A stretch of 6,252 bases of DNA from an uncultured Clostridiaceae bacterium (GTDB lineage Bacteria > Bacillota > Clostridia > Clostridiales > Oxobacteraceae), in NCBI GenBank assembly GCA_937900065.1, contig CALCDS010000293.1:1-6252 (forward strand), written 5' to 3'. Each line of letters begins with the position of its first letter. Position 1 is the stretch's first letter. This document shows positions 1-5,600 of the stretch, piece by piece. The notes under the pieces were generated by a model, which saw nothing but the letters and a program-made list of their open reading frames with translations, had not been told where the DNA came from and searched no databases. The translations under genes and the position numbers were made by a program.

Positions 1-107
1 TGATTTACTTTTGCTTGATTAATAATTTTACATGAATTATAATTTATGAGTAATCTAGCCATTGTATCTAGTTGAAGGCATTTGAAGTCGTTCAAGGCTG
101 ACATCAT
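1..107 (-). CDS. Possible 5' end of an unrecognised gene running off the left edge
   Basis: Reading leftwards, an open frame starts at tandem ATG codons (105-107 and 102-104) and stays open to the window edge, about 35 codons. It begins MMSALNDFKCLQLDTMARLL. The frame is also open for 12 codons upstream of the ATG, back to a TAG at 144-146. The other two minus-strand frames and all plus-strand frames are interrupted here. No convincing Shine-Dalgarno sequence precedes the ATGs, but a possible promoter lies at 151-180. I do not recognise the family. An element-encoded protein such as a transposase would fit the palindromic DNA next to it, but nothing in the residues shows this. An open run of this length could also occur by chance. 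Confidence 0.3.
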   Translation of the reverse strand, partial: MMSALNDFKCLQLDTMARLLINYNSCKIINQAKVN

Positions 108-150
108 TGGAATTTTAGATTTAAATTTAAACCTATTTGAAATCTAAGAC

Positions 151-180
151 TTTATAATATGTGGCTTTATCTTTTGCCAA
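151..180 (-). promoter_or_regulatory. Possible promoter for the left-edge open frame
   Basis: On the minus strand TTGGCA (175-180) and TATAAA (151-156) are separated by 18 bases. Each differs from the sigma-A consensus at one position. Transcription would start near 144 and leave a leader of about 37 bases. That leader contains an 8-bp inverted repeat (115-122 with 140-147, TTAGATTT/AAATCTAA). In DNA this AT-rich such matches are common, so the call is tentative. Confidence 0.33.
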
Positions 181-181
181 A

Positions 182-270
182 GTGGTAGATACATGGAGCG
201 ATAAGCAAATAGCCTCCGCGAAAGACTAACTTATGCTTATCTATGCTCCATGTAAATGTTGACTTACCAC
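182..270. other. Long imperfect hairpin, candidate structured RNA or palindromic element
   Basis: Four nested helices can be drawn: 182-187 with 265-270 (6 bp), 190-199 with 245-254 (10 bp), 200-207 with 234-241 (8 bp, three unpaired bases at 242-244), and 210-215 with 223-228 (6 bp closing a 7-base loop). The innermost helix contains a G-U pair if read from the minus strand but an A-C mismatch from the plus strand. This mildly favours a minus-strand RNA, the direction of the PTS operon that ends at 317. No clear U-tract follows on either strand, so it is not a standard terminator. The 7-bp sequence ATCTTTT occurs on both sides, at 169-175 and 274-280, as a target-site duplication would. It could be a 3' UTR structure, a small non-autonomous palindromic element or a small RNA; I recognise no known RNA family. 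Confidence 0.5.
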
Positions 271-301
271 AAAATCTTTTTATTGATAGATTAAATATGT
301 G

Positions 302-315
302 CTTAATATATTAAG
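302..315. repeat. 14-bp perfect AT-rich palindrome just after the EIIC stop
   Basis: CTTAATATATTAAG is perfectly self-complementary and begins two bases beyond the EIIC stop codon. A pure AT stem with no loop is a weak RNA hairpin. I see no evidence for a specific role. Confidence 0.3.
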
Positions 316-316
316 T

Positions 317-1621
317 TCATGCCACTTTGGCTTTTTCTTTTTCATCTTCAATGGCATTTTGCTTTTCCATTACTTTAAAGAACGGATAGTATACAACAAT
401 ACCCACGACAAATGCTATTACACAAAGTATGATTGCTCTCCAGTCGCCGCCTGTTCCAAGAAATGCTTGAATAGGTGATGGCGTCGCCCAAGGCAATGCA
501 ATGAAAAATCTGTTACACAAGTGCAACGCAACAAATCCATATCCTAAAAATGCTGAAATAGTTGCCGATAAGATCCATGGAATAATCAGTATTGGATTCA
601 TTACAACCGGTAGGCCATATACAATAGGTTCAATTATGCAGAATATTGCTGAAGGCGCTGAACCGATCGCCAGTGTTCTGGTACTTTTTCTTTTTGAAAA
701 GAACATCCAGAACATCAACCCCCACATGGCGGAGGTATACATTACACATCTTTCAAGGCCTTCAGTCCAAATATGGGGCAGCATGGTAAGCGGAATTCCC
801 GACATTGCTGCTTTAGAATTTTCGCCTACATACATCAAAAGTAACGGGCCGGTTACAGCACCCACCATATTGTCGCCATGAATACCAACGCTCCAAAAGG
901 CCATTGCAATAAATACCCTGAGTGTAAATATACCGATATTGTCCGCACCGCTAAGAACAGGCTTCAAAAGATTTGTAAGAACAACAGCCAAATCAATATT
1001 CATGACTGTTCTTATTATCCACGTTATAATAAAAACAATTGTAAAAGGTATCAATGCTGAGAAAGCATTCCCAATACCTTGAGGCACTCCTTCGGGCATT
1101 TTAATAATAAAATTCTTTTTGATACATGTTTTATAAATCCATCCGGATAAAAAGGTTGAAATCATTGCAATAAACATGCCCATTGAGCCAAAATTGCTTA
1201 CAGGAATTGTTCCCTCTGTGATTTTATTGATATTAATCAGCAAAAACGCAGACAGCCCTAATACGCTCATCGTCAATTCATCTAGTTTATATACCCTTGC
1301 ATAGCAAACGGAAAAAGCTATCGATGCATACAATGACATGAATCCCATTGTCAGTGATTGTACAAGCCCTATATTCTGGTAAAATGGTGCAAGAGCAGGG
1401 ATTAATGGTTTCCCGGTATTGCCGATTACAGGTTGTCCTAACAATGCGATCAGTAAAAACAGACTCCCTACGAGTACTACCGGCATTACGGCAACAAGTC
1501 CATCTTTAATAACCTGCATTGTTTTAAAAGAAGCAAATTTACCCATTGGGCCCGCTAGTTTGTCAATAATAAAATCCGTCACTTTATCCATAAAGCTTTT
1601 CTTTTTTACTGTATTTTCCAT
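317..1621 (-). CDS. PTS EIIC permease, lactose/cellobiose family
   Basis: Membrane channel of a sugar phosphotransferase system: it moves the sugar across the membrane and presents it to phospho-EIIB. At 434 residues it has the normal length for a free-standing CelB/ChbC-type EIIC, with about ten hydrophobic segments. Family hallmarks are FWSVGIHGDN (residues 242-251), IIEPIVYGLPVVMNP (329-343) and ALPWATPSPIQAFLGTGGDW (375-394). By alignment from memory with Bacillus cereus ChbC, His248 and Glu331 match its sugar-binding His and Glu. The loop before the second hallmark reads TEGLERCVMYTSAMW (286-300), where relatives usually carry a GGSG-type stretch, so the substrate may differ from cellobiose or chitobiose. 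The start is fixed by GGGGAGGT (1631-1638), 9 bases before ATG. It is the last gene of the operon, 59 bases after EIIB. The substrate cannot be read from the sequence. Confidence 0.95.
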   Translation of the reverse strand: MENTVKKKSFMDKVTDFIIDKLAGPMGKFASFKTMQVIKDGLVAVMPVVLVGSLFLLIALLGQPVIGNTGKPLIPALAPFYQNIGLVQSLTMGFMSLYASIAFSVCYARVYKLDELTMSVLGLSAFLLININKITEGTIPVSNFGSMGMFIAMISTFLSGWIYKTCIKKNFIIKMPEGVPQGIGNAFSALIPFTIVFIITWIIRTVMNIDLAVVLTNLLKPVLSGADNIGIFTLRVFIAMAFWSVGIHGDNMVGAVTGPLLLMYVGENSKAAMSGIPLTMLPHIWTEGLERCVMYTSAMWGLMFWMFFSKRKSTRTLAIGSAPSAIFCIIEPIVYGLPVVMNPILIIPWILSATISAFLGYGFVALHLCNRFFIALPWATPSPIQAFLGTGGDWRAIILCVIAFVVGIVVYYPFFKVMEKQNAIEDEKEKAKVA

Positions 1622-1680
1622 ACTGTATTTACCTCCCCTAATATTAAGATAAATCTACATGAGTTTAATTTGTGTCGCCT

Positions 1681-2001
1681 TTATCCATTCTTATTTTTTT
1701 CCTTTAAAACTTGCTGCACTTGATCAATAATCTTCTCGGCATCTTGTCTTCCGTATGATACTGGGTCAATCATCACTACCGGTTTATCATGTTCGGCACA
1801 TGTTTCACAAATGCTCTTGTACAAATACCTTAGCTGGGGCCCGACTAATACAAAATCATAGTTATCGATTCTGGCAATCAACTCGGAAGAAGAAAATGAA
1901 TCTACATGGCCCTCAATTCCCATTTCTTTAAATCTCTTGTTCATCTTGTTGGCTATTAAACTGCTTGACATGCCAGCAGCACATATCAATATTATTTTCA
2001 T
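1681..2001 (-). CDS. PTS EIIB component, lactose/cellobiose family
   Basis: Small cytoplasmic phosphocarrier, 106 residues, that takes phosphate from EIIA on a cysteine and passes it to the sugar bound in EIIC. The N-terminus MKIILICAAGMSSSLI is the classic beta strand plus phosphate-binding loop of this family, with Cys7 as the phosphorylated residue. The rest (DFVLVGPQLRY, KPVVMIDPVSYG) follows the family pattern to the end. The frame is open 13 codons further upstream to an ATG at 2040, but the perfect ribosome binding site AAAGGAGGTGT (2006-2016) lies inside that extension, 7 bases before the ATG at 2001. The shorter start is therefore chosen. The gene follows EIIA after an unusually wide 165-base gap and precedes EIIC. 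Confidence 0.95.
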   Translation of the reverse strand: MKIILICAAGMSSSLIANKMNKRFKEMGIEGHVDSFSSSELIARIDNYDFVLVGPQLRYLYKSICETCAEHDKPVVMIDPVSYGRQDAEKIIDQVQQVLKEKNKNG

Positions 2002-2090
2002 TTTTACACCTCCTTTCCAAAATATATAATTAAAACTCATTAATCAGTTTGACCTATATAATATTTTGTTATATATAATTAAATATAAAA

Positions 2091-2112
2091 TTTTCCGCTA
2101 AACAACGGAAAA
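2091..2112 (-). terminator. Intercistronic hairpin between EIIA and EIIB, possible attenuator
   Basis: On the minus strand TTTTCCG and CGGAAAA pair (7 bp, 8-base loop) and are followed by the T-rich run TTTTATATTTAATTATAT. With only three G-C pairs it is weak. It could terminate part of the transcripts after EIIA, or protect the 3' end of a processed epimerase-EIIA message. The rest of the 165-base gap is AT-rich; I see no gene in it and no convincing second promoter. Confidence 0.35.
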
Positions 2113-2166
2113 CAAAATCAACAAGGGGAGAATATCAAAATTTCATTCATTTTCAGAATGCTGCTT

Positions 2167-2514
2167 TTATTTTTTATATGTCTTGGCTATTTCTTTGGCC
2201 AAATCATTGATTGTTATTGCATTCATTATATGGTCTTGTGCATGTACCATTAGTAAATTTATTTTGGCATTTTTAGCAAGCAAACTGCGCCTTATACTTT
2301 CAGTTTGACAATTGTGAGCCTCTGTTAATTCTTTAGATGCTTGTGCAAAAAGTTGATCCGACTTTTCAAAATTTTTTTCTCTTGCAGCCTTTATTGCTTC
2401 CAAACATAGACTTTTTGCATTGCCAGAATGAAGAATGATTTGGAAAGCGACTTCTTCTTCATCATAATCTTTTGCTTCTTCATTTACCTTTTGTTCAGTA
2501 TTAATAGTAACCAT
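2167..2514 (-). CDS. PTS EIIA component, lactose/cellobiose family
   Basis: Cytoplasmic phosphocarrier, 115 residues, that accepts phosphate from HPr and donates it to EIIB. These proteins form helical trimers. Family features appear in order: VAFQIILHSGNAKSL (residues 22-36), EAIKAAREKNFEKSDQL (39-55), LTEAHNCQTE (63-72) and the active-site segment LLMVHAQDHIMNA (87-99). His91 is the expected phosphorylated residue and Asp94 the expected metal ligand. The acidic N-terminal stretch (about residues 7-21) is somewhat longer than in many relatives. The start is uncertain: ATG at 2514 is preferred, but a TTG lies two codons upstream (2518-2520) and neither has a proper Shine-Dalgarno sequence, only GGGG touching the ATG. 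The gene follows the epimerase after 59 bases. Confidence 0.93.
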   Translation of the reverse strand: MVTINTEQKVNEEAKDYDEEEVAFQIILHSGNAKSLCLEAIKAAREKNFEKSDQLFAQASKELTEAHNCQTESIRRSLLAKNAKINLLMVHAQDHIMNAITINDLAKEIAKTYKK

Positions 2515-2573
2515 CCCCAAATAGTATTGTTATTTTAGAAAAGCCAAAGCAAACCATCTTTTTATTCTTCTGC

Positions 2574-3224
2574 CTAAATACTCCTTAAATAATTCATAAT
2601 TTCTTTATAACTCTTATCCTTTCCAAACAAGCTAGATGTACCTAATACAAATCCATCAACACCTTCTCTTGATAAAGTAGAAACTTTTTCACATGAAATA
2701 GCGCCATCAACAATGAGTTTGTAATTATATTCTTCCTTTAATTTAACAAGCCTCTGAATTTTTCTATCAACAAAGTCAATAAATTTTTGACCTGCAAAGC
2801 CCGGGTTGACCGCCATAACCAGCACATAATCAGCAATATTTAATAATTCCGAAATAGTTTCAATTGAAGTTCCAGGGTTGATAGCTATACCCGCATATTT
2901 GCTCAAGCTTTTAATCTTTTGCAATGTCCTTGACGGATGCTTATCCGCTTCAGGATGTATATATATGATGTCCACTCCTATTCTTGAAAATAATTCTACA
3001 TAATCAACCGGATCTTCAATCATTAAATGTGCATCCACAAGTTTGCAAGTATTTTTACGGATAAATTCTATGTCCTGTAATCCCATCCCAAAATTAGGGA
3101 CAAATTTACCATCCATGACGTCGATATGAAAAATATCAGCGCCTGCTAAGTCTAGTTTCACAACCTCTTCTCTCAACGAAGCATAATCAGCACACATCAT
3201 TGACGGGCAAAGTATCTTTTGCAT
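2574..3224 (-). CDS. Ribulose-phosphate/allulose-6-phosphate 3-epimerase family protein
   Basis: A TIM-barrel enzyme of 216 residues that inverts C3 of a ketose phosphate. Conserved sites are CPSMM (Ser8), FHIDVMDGKFVPN (His33, Asp35), DAHLM (His66), NPGFAGQ (140-146), VDG (Asp173) and GTSSLFG (195-201). His33, Asp35, His66 and Asp173 match the metal ligands of the family, and the two Asp residues are its catalytic acids and bases. HPE (90-92), the Ala in NPGFAGQ and GTSSLF resemble E. coli AlsE (allulose-6-phosphate to fructose 6-phosphate) more than housekeeping Rpe. This comparison is from memory, so specificity is inferred. The start at 3224 is supported by GAAAGGAA 10 bases upstream. The frame stays open back to 3296, but those 24 codons contain the promoter and do not resemble the family. 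First gene of the operon. Confidence 0.9.
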   Translation of the reverse strand: MQKILCPSMMCADYASLREEVVKLDLAGADIFHIDVMDGKFVPNFGMGLQDIEFIRKNTCKLVDAHLMIEDPVDYVELFSRIGVDIIYIHPEADKHPSRTLQKIKSLSKYAGIAINPGTSIETISELLNIADYVLVMAVNPGFAGQKFIDFVDRKIQRLVKLKEEYNYKLIVDGAISCEKVSTLSREGVDGFVLGTSSLFGKDKSYKEIMNYLRSI

Positions 3225-3249
3225 ATAACCAGTTCCTTTCTTTAATAAG

Positions 3250-3278
3250 ATTATAGCAAAATACCTTGTAAAGTTGAT
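3250..3278 (-). promoter_or_regulatory. Extended -10 promoter of the epimerase-PTS operon
   Basis: On the minus strand TGCTATAAT (3250-3258) is a perfect extended -10 element. The place where a -35 should be (3273-3278, ATCAAC) matches poorly, as is usual for an activator-dependent promoter. Predicted transcription start is about 3243, giving a leader of only about 19 bases, with the ribosome binding site at 3234-3239. The palindrome at 3288-3307 is centred about 55 bases upstream of the start, a normal activator position. Confidence 0.6.
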
Positions 3279-3283
3279 TATTA

Positions 3284-3311
3284 AAAAATGGCACATATTT
3301 GTGCCATTTTT
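3284..3311 (-). terminator. Intrinsic terminator of the regulator gene
   Basis: Perfect 11-bp stem (3284-3294 with 3301-3311) with a 6-base loop, flanked by A and T runs, 55 bases beyond the regulator stop codon. On the minus strand the right arm runs into TTTTTTAATAA. It would separate the regulator transcript from the PTS operon. The same DNA carries the candidate operator listed separately. Between it and the regulator stop lies a 32-base stretch of only A and T (3322-3353). Confidence 0.65.
3288..3307. promoter_or_regulatory. Candidate operator for the LicR/MtlR-type regulator
   Basis: The symmetrical core TGGCACA-N4-TGTGCCA (3289-3306) agrees with the Bacillus MtlR operator as I remember it, TTGNCACA-N4-TGTGNCAA, at every specified base except the outermost on each side. 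It sits immediately upstream of the -35 region of the operon promoter, and the gene next to it encodes a regulator of the same architecture as MtlR. It is the only such site I found in the window. It overlaps the regulator's terminator stem, so the symmetry could also be explained by termination alone. Confidence 0.55.
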
Positions 3312-3366
3312 CTGAAACTTGTATTAATTTATATTATTATATTTTTTTATTTACTAAAACAAGCAT

Positions 3367-5307
3367 TTATAAATAAGTGTCAACTACCTCTATAAGTGTT
3401 TCTAAGTTCCCTCCATTTATAATTTTTAACACATCTCTTTCATTCGTGATAAACTTTGCCAACGAACGATACAAGGCTTCCAGGTTATGTTCCCTGCCAT
3501 CCAGTGAAAGAAGCAATACAAGCTGAACTTTTTTTGTTTCCCATATGATGGGCTTTCTTAAGATTATTACTGCTACAAAAGTTTTATTTCTAATCGGTTT
3601 GAGAGGATGAGGCACTGCTACCAGATTCCCATATTCCGTAGATACTATTTTCTCACGCTCTATAACAGAACGTATAAAATCTCCTGAAAAATCATCAATA
3701 TATGCACTGACCATGCTGTCTAGCTTTCTGAAAACATCTTGTTTATTCTCCGCCGCATAATCAGAGATAAATAAATCTTTGTTAAAATATCTCCCCAGCG
3801 ATTGTAAACTTTGATCACCCGCAGTTTTCAATTTGAGCTTAATCTGTTCTATATCATCATCGCCCAAAAAGAAAGGAATATTGATAACCGGCACTGGCAC
3901 CTTAATAGAAATTGGGACCGTGGAAAATATAAAATCTACATTTCTGAAATCAACTGATTTCAAGTTATATAAATCAACGATTCCTAAGACATTAACCTGG
4001 TCCGACATTTTATTTTTAATATGATAGGAAATCAACTGCGATGTACCCCTCCCTGTCGCACATACTAAAATCACATTTTTAATGGTCCTTAATTTCTGCT
4101 CGATCGCATATTCAAAATGCAGCGCCAAATAGCTTATTTCATCTTCGCATAGAGACAGTCCTGTTTTTCTATAAATCGTATCTCCGGCGACTGCGGCAGC
4201 ATCATAAGCTTCAGGATAATTAACTTTAATTTCATTTAGTATGGGATTTCTCATAACCATGTTAAAAGCAAGGCGATTCAACATTGGAACAATATGCATC
4301 CCAAGCGAAATGTACAACCTGGTATTGTCTCTAAAATCAATATTAAGCTTGTTATAAACGTCATCCATGATATTTAGTAATAATTCATGGATATTTTCCG
4401 GGAATATGTTCTCCTTGCCCTTATCAATAAAATCTTTTTCAATCACTTCTTTGCCCAATAAATGCATGGTTATATAAGCGATCTCACTTTTAGGAAATTT
4501 GATTTTAATTTGTTCTTCTATCTTGCCAACCAACTTTTCAGCAATTTTAAACTCTTCAGTATTGATAAATTTATTATATAATTTGTCATCCAAAGCAATA
4601 TAGTTATTGTTTTTTATCCTATAAATTGCAATAGCAATATGCGCTGCAAGGTTTTCAAAAGCGATTCCATAAATTTTAATCTTATAATCGAATAAAAAAT
4701 CAATCACAATTTTTTTAATTTGATTAAGTATTTGCTGCAGCTCATTTAGGTCAAATCCTTTACATTTTAAATCTGAAAACGTGGTCACGGAATTATGGAA
4801 AAAGAAATCCGACATGCAAAGCCTTTTATTGACCTCATCGCCTTTAAGTTTTATCCCTAATCCCGGTTTGTGAACAATCGTTAGATTATATTTTGAAAAA
4901 CGATCCTTAACTATTTTTAAATCATTAGAAATCGATGTCTTGCTGACATATACTTCATCTGCAATATCATCGGTTTTAAAATAATCATCACTTAACAACA
5001 ACAGCGTTGTAAGATATTCAATCCTTTCTTTAGAGCTTGTGGGAAGAATTTTTTCATTGCTTTGAGTGTCATCAATACTATTTAATAGTTCCTGATACTT
5101 TTTCTTATCATGAATTATTATCTTGTACCCCTTGCTGGGTTTAGAAATCAATTCAATATCATAAGCAGCTAAAGATTTCTTTAAAAGCTGAATTTCATTT
5201 CTTATAGTACGACGATTTATCCCTGTAGCATCTGATAACTCATAGGATGTAATTTGTTTTTTTGACTTGTTTAAAACTTTAAGCAGCTTAATTTCATCCG
5301 AAAGCAT
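3367..5307 (-). CDS. PRD-containing PTS-regulated transcriptional activator (LicR/MtlR type)
   Basis: Predicted DNA-binding activator controlled by PTS phosphorylation, 646 residues. Domains in order: HTH_11-like (about 1-65); a second, Mga-like HTH (about 92-165); PRD1 (about 185-290, with His223 and His282); PRD2 (about 305-405, with His338 and His397); EIIB-like (about 408-495, Cys416 in VCATGRGTSQL); and mannitol/fructose-type EIIA-like (about 508-645, His567 in AVPHPL). All six expected phosphorylation residues are present. In characterised relatives, HPr phosphorylates PRD2 to activate, while phosphorylation through EII components on the EIIB or EIIA domain switches the protein off when substrate is absent. 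The likely target is the downstream epimerase-PTS operon. The start has GGAGG (5315-5319) 7 bases before ATG. There is no AAA+ domain, so it is not the LevR kind. Confidence 0.93.
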   Translation of the reverse strand: MLSDEIKLLKVLNKSKKQITSYELSDATGINRRTIRNEIQLLKKSLAAYDIELISKPSKGYKIIIHDKKKYQELLNSIDDTQSNEKILPTSSKERIEYLTTLLLLSDDYFKTDDIADEVYVSKTSISNDLKIVKDRFSKYNLTIVHKPGLGIKLKGDEVNKRLCMSDFFFHNSVTTFSDLKCKGFDLNELQQILNQIKKIVIDFLFDYKIKIYGIAFENLAAHIAIAIYRIKNNNYIALDDKLYNKFINTEEFKIAEKLVGKIEEQIKIKFPKSEIAYITMHLLGKEVIEKDFIDKGKENIFPENIHELLLNIMDDVYNKLNIDFRDNTRLYISLGMHIVPMLNRLAFNMVMRNPILNEIKVNYPEAYDAAAVAGDTIYRKTGLSLCEDEISYLALHFEYAIEQKLRTIKNVILVCATGRGTSQLISYHIKNKMSDQVNVLGIVDLYNLKSVDFRNVDFIFSTVPISIKVPVPVINIPFFLGDDDIEQIKLKLKTAGDQSLQSLGRYFNKDLFISDYAAENKQDVFRKLDSMVSAYIDDFSGDFIRSVIEREKIVSTEYGNLVAVPHPLKPIRNKTFVAVIILRKPIIWETKKVQLVLLLSLDGREHNLEALYRSLAKFITNERDVLKIINGGNLETLIEVVDTYL

Positions 5308-5347
5308 ATAAATTCCTCCAATATCTTATTACTATGCATATCATAGT

Positions 5348-5365
5348 ACATAGTGGAAAATTTGA
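5348..5365. repeat. Direct repeat copy 1 upstream of the regulator
   Basis: ACATAGTGGAAAATTTGA, matching the copy at 5398-5415 at 17 of 18 positions. The two copies are offset by exactly 50 bp, close to five helical turns, so both lie on about the same face of the DNA. A partial CATAGTA precedes this copy at 5342-5348. Likely a protein-binding site for autoregulation, or a leader RNA element; neither is shown. Confidence 0.6.
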
Positions 5366-5397
5366 TTCAGCAAAAATAAAAGCCATATTTTTACTTA

Positions 5398-5415
5398 ACA
5401 TAGTGAAAAATTTGA
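5398..5415. repeat. Direct repeat copy 2 upstream of the regulator
   Basis: ACATAGTGAAAAATTTGA, the second copy of the 18-bp repeat at 5348-5365. It overlaps a weak alternative promoter reading on the minus strand (TTGTAG at 5421-5426, TATGTT at 5397-5402, 18-base spacer), so a protein bound here could block or aid initiation. Confidence 0.6.
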
Positions 5416-5444
5416 ATAGACTACAATAGAACTAGAAAACTAGA

Positions 5445-5471
5445 CAAATTTTTAGAAACATCTAAAATTTG
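5445..5471 (-). repeat. Inverted repeat in the regulator leader
   Basis: Arms 5461-5471 and 5445-5456 pair over 11 bp with one bulged base and a 4-base loop. The stem is almost all A-T and carries the AAATTTG motif in both arms. It lies in the predicted 5' leader of the regulator message and no T-run follows it. It may be an operator half-site pair or a leader hairpin. Confidence 0.45.
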
Positions 5472-5500
5472 CTCAAGAAAGGAAGATGGTTATATAATAG

Positions 5501-5530
5501 ATTATAATCCTAAATGAAATGTATCGACAA
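5501..5530 (-). promoter_or_regulatory. Likely promoter of the regulator gene
   Basis: On the minus strand TTGTCG (5525-5530) and a perfect TATAAT (5501-5506) are 18 bases apart. Transcription would begin near 5494, about 187 bases before the regulator start codon. It lies just downstream of the terminator that closes the preceding genes, which is where an independent promoter is expected. Confidence 0.55.
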
Positions 5531-5553
5531 ATAATTCATCAAATTTTTTAAAA

Positions 5554-5600
5554 ATACTCATCCTTAACAATCTACTTTAATCATTGTTAAAGATGAGTAT
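5554..5600 (-). terminator. Intrinsic terminator after the two small genes
   Basis: Arms 5554-5571 and 5583-5600 form an 18-bp stem with an 11-base loop. The single non-Watson-Crick position is a G-U pair in minus-strand RNA and a mismatch in plus-strand RNA. On the minus strand the stem is followed by a T-run (TTTTTAAAAAATTT), while the plus-strand side has none. It therefore acts on leftward transcription, 46 bases after the stop codon at 5646. Confidence 0.7.

Noticed and set aside
182..270. Simple rho-independent terminator for the PTS operon
   Set aside because: The stem is long but interrupted, its loop is large and no T-run follows on the minus strand.
501..1060. Plus-strand open frames of 126 and 60 codons within the EIIC gene
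   Set aside because: They are antisense to a clear EIIC, have no ribosome binding sites and encode low-complexity sequence unlike any family.
1419..1652. Plus-strand 77-codon frame over the EIIC N-terminus
   Set aside because: Antisense shadow of EIIC; it runs through EIIC's ribosome binding site and has no start signal of its own.
2002..2040. N-terminal extension of EIIB to an ATG at 2040
   Set aside because: The extension contains the perfect ribosome binding site for the ATG at 2001, and EIIB proteins begin directly with the first beta strand.
3250..3272. TTTACA (3267-3272) as the -35 of the operon promoter
   Set aside because: Only 11 bases separate it from the TATAAT, too short for a sigma-A promoter.
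3225..3296. N-terminal extension of the epimerase to an ATG at 3296
   Set aside because: The extra 24 codons cover the promoter and ribosome binding site, and begin inside the terminator/operator palindrome. The family starts at about MQKILCPS.
3289..3306. Sigma-54 type -24/-12 promoter, suggested by TGGCAC
   Set aside because: The -12 element TTGC is not at the required spacing on either strand, and the regulator lacks the AAA+ domain of sigma-54 activators.
3833..4024. Plus-strand 63-codon frame in the regulator gene
   Set aside because: Antisense to the EIIB-like domain of the regulator, with no supporting signal.
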